Below are positions 9,536 through 17,069 of a stretch of DNA of 64,000 nucleotides, in pieces. Origin of the DNA: DATFNI01 sp963712305 (lineage in GTDB: Bacteria > Bacteroidota > Rhodothermia > Balneolales > DATFMH01); NCBI GenBank assembly GCA_963712305.1, contig CAVQHI010000002.1, positions 1,364,001 through 1,428,000 on the forward strand, written 5' to 3'. The position numbers were made by a program, and so were the translations under genes. Numbering within the stretch: the stretch's first letter is position 1; the number at the start of each line of letters is the position of its first letter. Under the pieces are notes generated by a model. It had not been told where the DNA came from. It searched no databases and worked only from the letters and a program-made list of their open reading frames with translations.

Positions 9536-9664
9536 TCATCATTACGGGGGATGAAATGATGGTTTATTGGGATATAATATTGAGGACTTTTATCCAGCTT
9601 GAAATGAAAGAGAATCCAATTTTCGAATCCTTCACATATTCCATTTTTATAGTCAGTCGACGTA

Positions 9665-10051
9665 TTATTCAATCCCGGAAACCGGATCCGTTTCTCCCCG
9701 TTGCTTTTCGATCATATACTCAGTCACTGGTTTGCCACCGATAAGATGTTCCTGTATGATGCGTTCGAGAACCTCAGGCGTACATCGCTGATACCAAATC
9801 CCTTCAGGATAAACAACAGCAATTGGTCCATGCATGCAAACTCGTAAACAATTCGCCTTTGTACGATATATTTGTCCATTTTGAGAGAGATTCAATTCTT
9901 TCAGCCTTCTTTTTAGAAAATCCCAGGATTTGAGGCCTTCCTCTTTTTTGCAGCATTTGGGCTTGGTCTGATCACAACAAAGAAAGATGTGTCTTTGAAT
10001 ATTTGAAATACCCAGTTCGTCGACCTTTGTGGCTAATTTCTTTTTAGACAT
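9665..10051 (-). CDS. Thioredoxin-like [2Fe-2S] ferredoxin
   Basis: A 128-residue protein from ATG 10051 (an in-frame TTG at 10078 would overlap the upstream stop). Cys residues lie in HIFLCCDQTKPKCC near the N-terminus and in KANCLRVCMHGPIAVVYP, the arrangement of thioredoxin-fold [2Fe-2S] ferredoxins also found in NuoE-like subunits. The C-terminal part GIWYQRCTPEVLERIIQEHL is typical of the free-standing family. It probably carries electrons in the cytoplasm; the partner is unknown. It is the last gene of a three-gene operon behind the methyltransferase gene; translational coupling is likely. Confidence 0.88.
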   Translation of the reverse strand: MSKKKLATKVDELGISNIQRHIFLCCDQTKPKCCKKEEGLKSWDFLKRRLKELNLSQNGQIYRTKANCLRVCMHGPIAVVYPEGIWYQRCTPEVLERIIQEHLIGGKPVTEYMIEKQRGETDPVSGIE

Positions 10052-10074
10052 AGATTCTGTTTGTCTGACCTGAT

Positions 10075-11304
10075 TCAATTTGTACCGCCAACCGATGTTT
10101 CTCCCAGGATGGAATGAATCACAATATATTGATCATTGTGGGAAGAGGTGAAAAAAAGATAGTCATTTCCTCCAGGTGCGAGCTTTAAACGTTTATACAT
10201 GAGGTCTGGTGTTTCGGGAAATCCTCGTGTGATGATATTCGCTTTTGTGATATGTTTCGTTTTCATATAGTTGCGAATGTCTTTGGCGTGTGCGGAAATG
10301 ACTTGTATTGTTTGATAAATTTTACCCGGGAACTGACTCATTAAAGCATTCGATGTAAGGAAAATCACCGAAGGGTGTATACGGGAGAGATTCATTGTTT
10401 GACCGAGATGGTCGATCATATCAGCTTTTATAAATGCCGGATCAGGATAGTACAAGTATTGTCCAATACGGGAAGCTCTACGCTGAGATGATTGATTGAT
10501 TGGGCGCTGCAGCTGGTAGTTAATCTCGCCTTTTTTATCCAGTTGCGTAGCCCTGATGAAGGGATAGGCATTATTTGTAGATTGCAGCATAACAAGTATT
10601 TCCCGGCACTCGCCATCATATGACACGACATCGATATACGATATCTCTGGCAACAACCGGACGGTATCCGTGATATCCATCATTGGAGAGAGCTTTAACA
10701 GGATGCGCTTAGCTTTTCGTTTCAGCAGATCGAGGTTGGCAACTACATCGGGTACACTATTCTGCAGGCTGATGACGCGGCGTCCATTGATACGACGGGA
10801 TGGATCGACATAAATCAGATCGAAATGGTTATCCGGAAAGCCGGTGAGTATGTGTAATCCATCACCGTTTTTGACCAGGATATTATTAAGTCCAAGTCGC
10901 TCAAAATTGTATCGGGCCAGCAAGCACATAACAGGATTCGAATCGACATAGCAGAATTCGTTGAAGTGTTTAGAAAGAGCGGCGGAATCGACACCCAGCC
11001 CCCCGGTAAGATCCATAGCTGTTGTACCCCTGCATTCAGGGAGATTTCTTTTATACCGGGCCGTAGCCTCGCTTGATGACTGTTGCAACGCAGTCTCGTC
11101 CAGTAAAACGCCATGAGAAATCCATTCGGGTATTTTGGATTTTGCTTTTTCCCTGCATGAGACTTGTTCAACGATTGCACGTGTTGGCCAGTCGTTGTGC
11201 TTTGAAAGTTGGAGAGCCAGTGATGCCGGATCCCGATTTTCAAATTTTGAAACAGTCCGAAGTATTTCAGGATCTATAATCTTGTAGAATTCTTCTTCAG
11301 TCAC
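10075..11304 (-). CDS. THUMP-like class I SAM methyltransferase
   Basis: A 409-residue protein starting at GTG 11304. Helical N-terminal part (~1-90), then a Rossmann methyltransferase core: motif I TAMDLTGGLGVDSAALS (~95-111), acidic residue in CYVDSNPVM, catalytic motif IV as YVDPSRR in place of the DPPY of N-methyltransferases. The C-terminal ~130 residues match the THUMP-like domain of this family (ANIITRGFPETPDLMYKRLK), found widely in Bacteroidota and thought to act on RNA, though no substrate is proven. The gene overlaps the end of the Smr gene by 8 bases and is followed closely by the ferredoxin gene, so the three are very likely co-transcribed. Confidence 0.87.
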   Translation of the reverse strand: MTEEEFYKIIDPEILRTVSKFENRDPASLALQLSKHNDWPTRAIVEQVSCREKAKSKIPEWISHGVLLDETALQQSSSEATARYKRNLPECRGTTAMDLTGGLGVDSAALSKHFNEFCYVDSNPVMCLLARYNFERLGLNNILVKNGDGLHILTGFPDNHFDLIYVDPSRRINGRRVISLQNSVPDVVANLDLLKRKAKRILLKLSPMMDITDTVRLLPEISYIDVVSYDGECREILVMLQSTNNAYPFIRATQLDKKGEINYQLQRPINQSSQRRASRIGQYLYYPDPAFIKADMIDHLGQTMNLSRIHPSVIFLTSNALMSQFPGKIYQTIQVISAHAKDIRNYMKTKHITKANIITRGFPETPDLMYKRLKLAPGGNDYLFFTSSHNDQYIVIHSILGETSVGGTN

Positions 11305-11602
11305 TCTGTTTCTTTTTACTGTCAGAGTCGTTGTTTAGTGTTACCAATGTTGCACCCCAGCCGCCTGCTTCCGGACCTGCAAGCTGATAGTGGACAACCC
11401 GATCATCTTTCTCAAGAATCGATTGTACCAGCCTGCGTAACGTTCCGGTTCCTTTGCCGTGGATGATCCTCAGATGATAGATATTTGCATCGATACAGGC
11501 CCCGATATAATCCGGAATAAGCATTTTGACGTCTTTCGGTGAAAACGTATGCAGATCTATAACACCATCGATTGGATATGGTACCGGATCTTCAGGCTGC
11601 AT
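11297..11602 (-). CDS. Small Smr-domain protein
   Basis: A 101-residue protein that is almost only an Smr domain, the module found at the C-terminus of MutS2 and as stand-alone proteins. Visible signatures are VIDLHTF near the start (LDLH motif, residues ~14-20) and IIHGKGTGTLRRLV (HGxG motif, ~47-60). Smr domains bind and can nick nucleic acids; in MutS2 the domain cleaves mRNA at collided ribosomes. GGWGATLVTL near the end is the usual final strand. It is first in a minus-strand operon with a putative RNA methyltransferase, which would fit an RNA-related job (inference). Confidence 0.88.
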   Translation of the reverse strand: MQPEDPVPYPIDGVIDLHTFSPKDVKMLIPDYIGACIDANIYHLRIIHGKGTGTLRRLVQSILEKDDRVVHYQLAGPEAGGWGATLVTLNNDSDSKKKQSD

Positions 11603-11721
11603 GGATTAAATTGTAGTGATGTTTATCAGATGTCAGTATTGAAGATAAACATACGAAACGACACAGGTAACTATTGCAGAAGGAACATCGTTTAACCCGA
11701 CTGAAACAGTTTTTTAGAATA

Positions 11722-12606
11722 TCAATTGGGAGAGATGACGTACCCTTTATTGGTGGAATTGAACTTCAGGTTGGCTGCCTGGCAGATATTGTTAAGCACT
11801 TCTTTGGGACCAGACGGGCGGGCAATAAAGATGGTCAGCGAATCTGTCAGGATCTGATTGTTGGTTGTACGGATCATAATATTGTAACGACGCTCCATTT
11901 CGCTAAAGATGACCGATAACGGCTGCGCCTCAAAGGAAAGACCATTTTGACGCCAGGATAAGATGTGAGACACATTCGCGTTATCCGGCATGGTTGGTGT
12001 CGGATGGTTCTTTGAGATTCGGCTTGTTTGGCCCGTGTGAAGCCTGACCTTCTTGTCGGGATTGGACCCGGGTGCAAAATCCAGTTTACCTTCAACCAGA
12101 GTTACGACGGTTTCATCTCCCGGATCCGAGTTCCAGGATCGTACGTTAAACTTAGTGTTCACAGAGGTGATAATACCGTTACTTGTTTCAACTTCGAAGG
12201 GTTTGCTACTTCCATTCACCACAAAGAAAGCTTCACCGTTTAATTTTACTTTGCGTTCGATCCAGCCAAAGTTGCGATAGTATGTCAGGCTGGTTCCACT
12301 ATTCAATTCAACGATGCTGTGATCAGGAAGAGCCGTTGTAATGTTTTGTCCATTGGGTGCTCTTATTACGATCGGATCCAGCCAGAGGTGGTACAACCCG
12401 GCCACAATCGCCAGAACTGTAAAACTGTAGAAAACTTTTTTGATGCCAGGCGAAGTGAGCCGGTCATGTTTTGGTTTCTCATCCGTTTCCTGAGAAAGAT
12501 GCGGTTCCTCGGGAAATTCCGGAATGGTAAGTTCGCGGTTGTTTTCCTTCTCATTAACCGGGATAGTGTCAACCGTAATATTTTCTCTGTTATTAAGACT
12601 GCTCAT
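11722..12606 (-). CDS. Orphan FecR-family transmembrane protein
   Basis: A 294-residue single-pass protein: ~70 cytoplasmic polar residues, a helix around residues 75-95 (VFYSFTVLAIVAGLYHLWL), a periplasmic FecR domain (TALPDHSIVELNSGTSLTY; GEAFFVV; VTLVEGKLDF) and a C-terminal DUF4974-type domain resembling STN (LSVIFSEMERRYNI to NLKFNSTNKGYVI). It resembles anti-sigma factors acting with ECF sigma factors and SusC/TonB receptors, but no sigma factor, receptor or SusD gene is adjacent, and the cytoplasmic part lacks the usual sigma-binding domain of the paralogue at 47951-49027. It may control a distant sigma factor or be a leftover of a lost locus. Confidence 0.85.
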   Translation of the reverse strand: MSSLNNRENITVDTIPVNEKENNRELTIPEFPEEPHLSQETDEKPKHDRLTSPGIKKVFYSFTVLAIVAGLYHLWLDPIVIRAPNGQNITTALPDHSIVELNSGTSLTYYRNFGWIERKVKLNGEAFFVVNGSSKPFEVETSNGIITSVNTKFNVRSWNSDPGDETVVTLVEGKLDFAPGSNPDKKVRLHTGQTSRISKNHPTPTMPDNANVSHILSWRQNGLSFEAQPLSVIFSEMERRYNIMIRTTNNQILTDSLTIFIARPSGPKEVLNNICQAANLKFNSTNKGYVISPN

Positions 12607-13062
12607 AATTGATTGTATGATCCGATTGAACAGTTTCTATATCTGATTATAAGTTACCAGTTATAGATGCATTTATCCTATAGAAATCTCTAAGAATCAG
12701 AGAATTTGAGTAAATACCTGTCGAATTGGTTATCGCTATATTAAATGTGTACTTAAATGTGCAACAAATACTTTCAGTGTTCTTGACGAATTTGCCCTTG
12801 TCAAATGATCGCATTATTACCTCCGTTTTAGCAGATTATTAATGAAGTAGGGGGTAATAATCTTTGCTCTATCTTATGGTTGCAATTAATGAGTTCAGGA
12901 TCAAGTTACATATCAATAATATTTGGCCTGAAAGCGGTTTTAAGGTCACTTTTTCCGTTAGAAAAAGCCAATCTCAGTGCCGGGTAAGTATACTTTATTA
13001 GATATTTTAAATTGACACGGAACAAGTGGCCAGGTTTCGCAGGGTACAAGAAGGGCAGATAT
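12607..13062. other. Intergenic region with an inverted repeat
   Basis: No gene seen. ATTATTACCTCC (12823-12834) and GGGGGTAATAAT (12850-12861) form an 11-of-12 inverted repeat with a 15-base loop. Nearby TTGAC...GTCAA (about 12783-12805) is a weaker one. No T run follows, so a terminator is not clear. Confidence 0.4.
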
Positions 13063-13092
13063 AAAAAAAGCCCCTGGCAGATATCCAGGAGC
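13063..13092 (-). terminator. Terminator of the HiPIP gene
   Basis: On the minus strand GCTCCTGG pairs with CCAGGGGC (one G-T wobble) around a 7-base loop and runs into seven T residues, 30 bases behind the stop codon. Confidence 0.8.
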
Positions 13093-13122
13093 TTTTCAAT
13101 TAAATAAAATACGAAAAATTGA

Positions 13123-13536
13123 TCACGACATCTTAGCTGTCCATGATGTGCAGTGTCCATTAGGATTAACAGGCCCCTTGAACAACTGGCAACCACCGCA
13201 TTTATCGCCGTATTTGTCAGCGAGATAGAAGTTGCAGTTGCTGCAATGTTTGTCAGGATAAGGGGTCTTGTTTGTATACTGCAGAGTCTTACGGGTTTTC
13301 AGATCTTGCTCGGGTACACCGCTAAGATCGCTGCATGGGTCATCAGCAGATGCCGTCTCGCCATTAGAAGTGGCTTGTCCTGCCATGCTATTATCGCTTT
13401 CAGTTGATTGATTGCTGGCCTCTTTATTGCCACCGCCACTGCATGCGGCAAGAATGGAAGATGCACCTAAGCCGGCGACACCGGCAAATGATAGTTTCTT
13501 CAAAAAATCCTTGCGAGTGATTTTGTCGTTACTCAT
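13123..13536 (-). CDS. High-potential iron-sulfur protein, exported lipoprotein
   Basis: A 137-residue protein from ATG 13536 (an upstream in-frame start at 13569 would bury the export signal). The leader ITRKDFLKK plus a hydrophobic stretch ending ILAAC combines a Tat-like motif, with RK in place of RR, and a lipobox. A low-complexity Ser/Gly/Asn linker follows. The C-terminal domain has the HiPIP pattern: CSNCNFY, then CGGCQLFKGP and GHCTSW, giving the four [4Fe-4S] ligands plus one extra Cys in the CGGC. Such proteins carry electrons at high potential outside the cytoplasmic membrane, for example between a bc1-type or alternative complex III and oxidases. Monocistronic, so its partners are not indicated. 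Confidence 0.9.
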   Translation of the reverse strand: MSNDKITRKDFLKKLSFAGVAGLGASSILAACSGGGNKEASNQSTESDNSMAGQATSNGETASADDPCSDLSGVPEQDLKTRKTLQYTNKTPYPDKHCSNCNFYLADKYGDKCGGCQLFKGPVNPNGHCTSWTAKMS

Positions 13537-13842
13537 AAGATTACGCCTTTTGGATGTTTTAAAATTCAAGCTATTCTATCAATTCTAGCCGTTAGATCAA
13601 ATCTAAATTGATTCAGAATCCGGCTATCTTACTTACAGAATAGATATTGCTTATCTAAGCGTTGCAGCTGCATTAATATACACTAAAGTCACGATGATGG
13701 TGAACAAATCGGGTATTGTATTGGTTCCAAAACGATGTGGAAGTAGAAAAATCAGAAGATTCGATTCGAGGGAATTCACGTTTCGCGTCGTTTGATGTTT
13801 ATATTTGTCCAAAACTAACGATTCACAAAAAATTTCCATTCC

Positions 13843-14424
13843 ATGTCTTTTATCAATCATGACTTACTCATCTGGGTGATCATTCCTGTTTTAATTTTTT
13901 GCGCTCGTATTTGCGATGTATCACTCGATACGGTTCGCGTCATATTTGTGATTAACGGCAAGAAAAATATGGCACCGCTGCTGGGTTTTTTTGAGGCATT
14001 AATCTGGCTTATCGCAATCAGCCAGATTATCCAAAATCTGAATAATGCGATCGGATACTTTGCGTATGCCGCTGGTTTTGCTGCTGGAAATTATGTAGGG
14101 ATGCTCATCGAAGAGAAGCTGGCGATGGGACATGTTATTATCAGGGTCATAACGCGCAGGTCGGCTCAGATGCTTATCAAAAAAATGATTTCCAAGAACT
14201 ACCGGGTCACGGCAATCGAGGGACGGGGAAGTGCCGGCAGGGTGGACATCGTTTTTGCCGTAGTTCGCAGAACTACGATTCCTCAAATCATCGATATCAT
14301 CAAACAGTTCAACCCTAGAGCGTTTTATACCATTGAGAATGTGCGGTCAATCAGTCAGGCCGACGAAGATATTCCTTATCAGCCAATGATTCGCCGCAGG
14401 TTTATGCGTTTCTTAAACCCATGA
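13843..14424 (+). CDS. UPF0316 membrane protein (DUF5698/DUF2179)
   Basis: A 193-residue protein with three predicted N-terminal helices (about residues 8-28, 44-62, 70-90) holding ICDVSLDTVRVIFVINGKK, the signature of the UPF0316 family. A C-terminal DUF2179 domain follows (YRVTAIEGRGSAGRVDIVFAVVRR; AFYTIENVRSIS). DUF2179 is the soluble domain of YitT-like proteins and has been linked to nucleotide binding, but the function of the family is unknown. It sits just before the GntR-type regulator on the same strand but 87 bases apart, with an operator in between, so it is probably a separate unit. Confidence 0.85.
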   Translation: MSFINHDLLIWVIIPVLIFCARICDVSLDTVRVIFVINGKKNMAPLLGFFEALIWLIAISQIIQNLNNAIGYFAYAAGFAAGNYVGMLIEEKLAMGHVIIRVITRRSAQMLIKKMISKNYRVTAIEGRGSAGRVDIVFAVVRRTTIPQIIDIIKQFNPRAFYTIENVRSISQADEDIPYQPMIRRRFMRFLNP

Positions 14425-14480
14425 ATACAATCAATGTCCTGCTTGTCTTTGCTATTCGTTCGGTTTGTGAATAGATTACA

Positions 14481-14491
14481 TGTATAGACAA
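14481..14491. promoter_or_regulatory. Probable autoregulatory operator of the GntR-type regulator
   Basis: TGTATAGACAA lies 20 bases upstream of the regulator's ATG and is the exact reverse complement of TTGTCTATACA in the centre of the palindrome at 15481-15506. HutC-subfamily GntR regulators bind GT-N-TA-type palindromes of this kind. Confidence 0.6.
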
Positions 14492-14511
14492 CTATATGTT
14501 TGGAAACTTTC

Positions 14512-15297
14512 ATGGAAATACAACAGTCCAGCCTCGTACCTAAATACTATCAGATATATGAGGACTTGCTCAATGATATCAGGGAAGGCAAGTTCCAGGA
14601 AGGAGACCGTTTCCCCAGCGACACGGAATTGGTTGAACGATACAAAGTGAGCCGCGGGACGATTCGTGAGGCTGTAAAACTGTTGCTGCAGAGAGGATAC
14701 CTGTTACGCCAGCAAGGCAAGGGTACCTTTGTCACATACCGAAAAATTCAGCAGGATCCCGAGAAATTAACGGGTTTCACCGAGCTGATGAAGATGCATA
14801 ACATAAAACCGTCTGCCCGTTTAATAGAACTGTCTACGCGGAAACCAAGCCGGCGTGTGGCTCGACTGCTGGGATTGGTAGGAGAAGACAAAGTGGTGAA
14901 AATTCAGCGCCTCCGGTTGGGTGATGAGCAACCATTGATTATCGAACGATCCTTTTTTGTATACGATCTTTTCCGGCCAATTCTCACTTATGATCTTGAA
15001 AACTCATCTATCTTCGAGCTTCTTTACAAACACACCTCTATCCGTTTGGGAGAGGCATCGCAGAGCATAGAGGCAATAAGCGCTGCCCAGGCTGAACAGG
15101 AACTGCTCAATGTGCCGGTTGGAACTCCTCTGCTGCTGATAAGGCGGCTCATCAAGACAAGCGAGGGCCGTTTTTTTCAGTATTCAGAAGATGTGTACAG
15201 AAGCGATCGGATCAGTTTTACAACAACAACCGGTCCTTATGATTCTTATCACGATGCACATGGACTTCCACTCGATCTGATGGAAAATGATTTGTGA
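14512..15297 (+). CDS. GntR/HutC-family repressor of the glycerol genes
   Basis: A 261-residue regulator from ATG 14512. The N-terminal winged helix-turn-helix is typical of GntR (YYQIYEDLLNDIREGKF; FPSDTELVERYKVSRGTIREAVKLL; GYLLRQQGKGTFV, residues ~10-75). It is followed by a UTRA ligand-binding domain (~90-245; KIQRLRLGDEQPLIIERSFF). HutC-type members sense small sugar-like or acid effectors; here the likely effector is glycerol 3-phosphate or a related metabolite (inference from the adjacent glpK-glpD-glpF). Operator-like sequences before its own gene and before glpK share 11 identical bases, supporting autoregulation plus control of the glycerol operon. This differs from the DeoR-type GlpR of enterobacteria. 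Confidence 0.9.
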   Translation: MEIQQSSLVPKYYQIYEDLLNDIREGKFQEGDRFPSDTELVERYKVSRGTIREAVKLLLQRGYLLRQQGKGTFVTYRKIQQDPEKLTGFTELMKMHNIKPSARLIELSTRKPSRRVARLLGLVGEDKVVKIQRLRLGDEQPLIIERSFFVYDLFRPILTYDLENSSIFELLYKHTSIRLGEASQSIEAISAAQAEQELLNVPVGTPLLLIRRLIKTSEGRFFQYSEDVYRSDRISFTTTTGPYDSYHDAHGLPLDLMENDL

Positions 15298-15445
15298 CTA
15301 TCTGACGTCTTTTTTTCACTATTGATCTTATTGCCATTCTTTGAATAATTCTGTCGATTGGATATGTTTTATCTTATTTCTTTGATTGAAAAGCACATCC
15401 ATAACTATTAGAATCCTGATCGGGTGATTATTTTTTAAAAAGTAG

Positions 15446-15476
15446 TTGACAAGCTGTAAGCGGTTTCAGACATTAT
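15446..15476 (+). promoter_or_regulatory. Possible promoter of the glycerol operon
   Basis: TTGACA at 15446-15451 and CATTAT at 15471-15476 could form -35 and -10 elements with a 19-base spacer. The operator palindrome begins five bases further on, so repressor binding would block transcription start. The -10 match is imperfect and the spacing long. Confidence 0.4.
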
Positions 15477-15480
15477 GCAA

Positions 15481-15506
15481 TGTTTGGTTGTCTATACAAC
15501 CAAACA
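15481..15506. promoter_or_regulatory. Operator palindrome upstream of glpK
   Basis: TGTTTGGTTGT and ACAACCAAACA are perfect 11-bp arms around CTAT. The centre TTGTCTATACA recurs, inverted, before the GntR-type regulator gene at 14481-14491. It is the best candidate for the repressor's main site. Confidence 0.75.
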
Positions 15507-15542
15507 TTTTTATTTTGATTAATGATAATGGGAGCGATGATC

Positions 15543-17042
15543 ATGGATAAAAAATATGTTTTGGCAATTGACCAGGGGACAACGAGTTCGCGCGCAATCC
15601 TTTTTGATCATTCCGGAAACATCGTATCAGTAGCTCAAAAAGAGTTCGAACAGCACTTTCCTCATCCCGGATGGGTTGAACATGACCCAAACGAGATATG
15701 GACCAGTCAGGCTGGAGTAATAGCAGAAGCCATCACGAAAGCTGGTGTCAACGGCAAAAATATTGCTGCAATCGGTATCACCAATCAGAGAGAGACAACC
15801 ATTGTCTGGGACCGGGAAACCGGCGAACCTATATATAATGCCATTGTCTGGCAAGACAGGCGTACATCCGATTATTGTGATTCTTTGAAAGACCAGGGAT
15901 TGTTGCCAAATATTCAGGAAAAAACGGGCCTGATCATCGATTCCTACTTCTCGGGAACCAAAATCAAGTGGATACTGGATCATGTGGACGGCGCCAGGAA
16001 ACGGGCAGAACAGGGCAAACTGGCATTTGGAAACGTGGACAGCTGGCTGGTCTGGAAGTTTACCCAGGGAGAAAAACACATTACCGACGAGACCAATGCA
16101 TCACGGACTATGTTGTATAACATCCGTGAACGGCACTGGGACAATGAGCTGCTGGAACTGATGGATATCCCACAGAGCATGCTGCCGGAAGTGCACGCAT
16201 CCAGCGAAGTGTATGGCGGTACAAAGACGACCATCTTTGCACATGAGGTTCCCTTGTCCGGAATAGCCGGAGATCAACAGGCTGCTCTGTTTGGACAGAT
16301 GTGTTTGCAACCCGGCATGTTGAAAAATACCTATGGTACGGGAGCTTTCATCATGTTCAATACCGGTGAAAAACCCATTCCATCCAAGAACAATCTACTG
16401 ACCACGATTGCCTGGAGGAGGGATAATAAAACACTTTATGCGCTTGAAGGAAGCATTTTTATTGCGGGCGCCGTAGTCCAGTGGCTGCGTGACGGTCTGG
16501 GGATCATAAAATCATCCTCGGACGTTGAGAAGCTTGCCAAAACGGTAGATGACAACGGTGGCGTCTATCTTGTACCAGCTTTTGCCGGCCTTGGAGCACC
16601 TCACTGGGACCAGTTTGCTCGCGGTACAATTGTGGGATTAACGCGCGGCAGCACGTCCGCTCACATTGCACGTGCTGCCCTCGAATCCATCGCGTTTCAA
16701 ACGGCAGACGTGTTAAGAGCCATGGAATCAGATTCCGGAATTAAAATTAAGGAACTGCGCGTCGATGGCGGGGCAACTGTTAATGACACGCTCATGCAGT
16801 TCCAGTCCGATATATTGGGCATTCCGCTTGTTCGTCCCAAAGTATCAGAAACCACAGCATTGGGAGCCGCATACCTGGCCGGCCTGGCAGTTGGCTTCTG
16901 GAAAAATACCGATGAAATTAAAGATCAATGGCAGGTTGATAAGCGCTTTGAGCCGAATATGGCAGCTTCAAAGGTTAGTGAAATAACCGAGAGATGGCAT
17001 AAGGCTGTAGAAAAATCGAAATTATGGATTGAAAAATCCTGA
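15543..17042 (+). CDS. glpK: Glycerol kinase
   Basis: A 499-residue FGGY-family kinase that phosphorylates glycerol to sn-glycerol 3-phosphate in the cytoplasm. Seen directly: the ATP-binding loop AIDQGTTSSRAILFD (~8-22), glycerol-contacting regions (NQRETT, WQDRRTSD), the hinge GIAGDQQAALFGQ, NTYGTGAF and the C-terminal LRVDGGATVNDTLMQFQ. The length equals the family standard. Several ATG codons lie in frame at 15522-15543; I chose 15543 because a GGGAGCG ribosome-binding-like sequence (15530-15536) is properly spaced only for it, and the protein then starts as in known GlpK. First gene of the glpK-glpD-glpF operon; expression is probably governed by the operator at 15481-15506. Confidence 0.97.
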   Translation: MDKKYVLAIDQGTTSSRAILFDHSGNIVSVAQKEFEQHFPHPGWVEHDPNEIWTSQAGVIAEAITKAGVNGKNIAAIGITNQRETTIVWDRETGEPIYNAIVWQDRRTSDYCDSLKDQGLLPNIQEKTGLIIDSYFSGTKIKWILDHVDGARKRAEQGKLAFGNVDSWLVWKFTQGEKHITDETNASRTMLYNIRERHWDNELLELMDIPQSMLPEVHASSEVYGGTKTTIFAHEVPLSGIAGDQQAALFGQMCLQPGMLKNTYGTGAFIMFNTGEKPIPSKNNLLTTIAWRRDNKTLYALEGSIFIAGAVVQWLRDGLGIIKSSSDVEKLAKTVDDNGGVYLVPAFAGLGAPHWDQFARGTIVGLTRGSTSAHIARAALESIAFQTADVLRAMESDSGIKIKELRVDGGATVNDTLMQFQSDILGIPLVRPKVSETTALGAAYLAGLAVGFWKNTDEIKDQWQVDKRFEPNMAASKVSEITERWHKAVEKSKLWIEKS

Positions 17043-17069
17043 AATACAAATCTGAAAAGAGAGATTCTC

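Noticed and set aside
13651..13860. Small minus-strand frame before the UPF0316 gene
   Set aside because: Overlaps the UPF0316 start, AT-rich, no ribosome binding site and no recognisable features.
15522..15542. Earlier ATG codons as the glpK start
   Set aside because: They lie on or before the GGGAGCG ribosome-binding-like sequence; the start at 15543 gives the canonical GlpK N-terminus.
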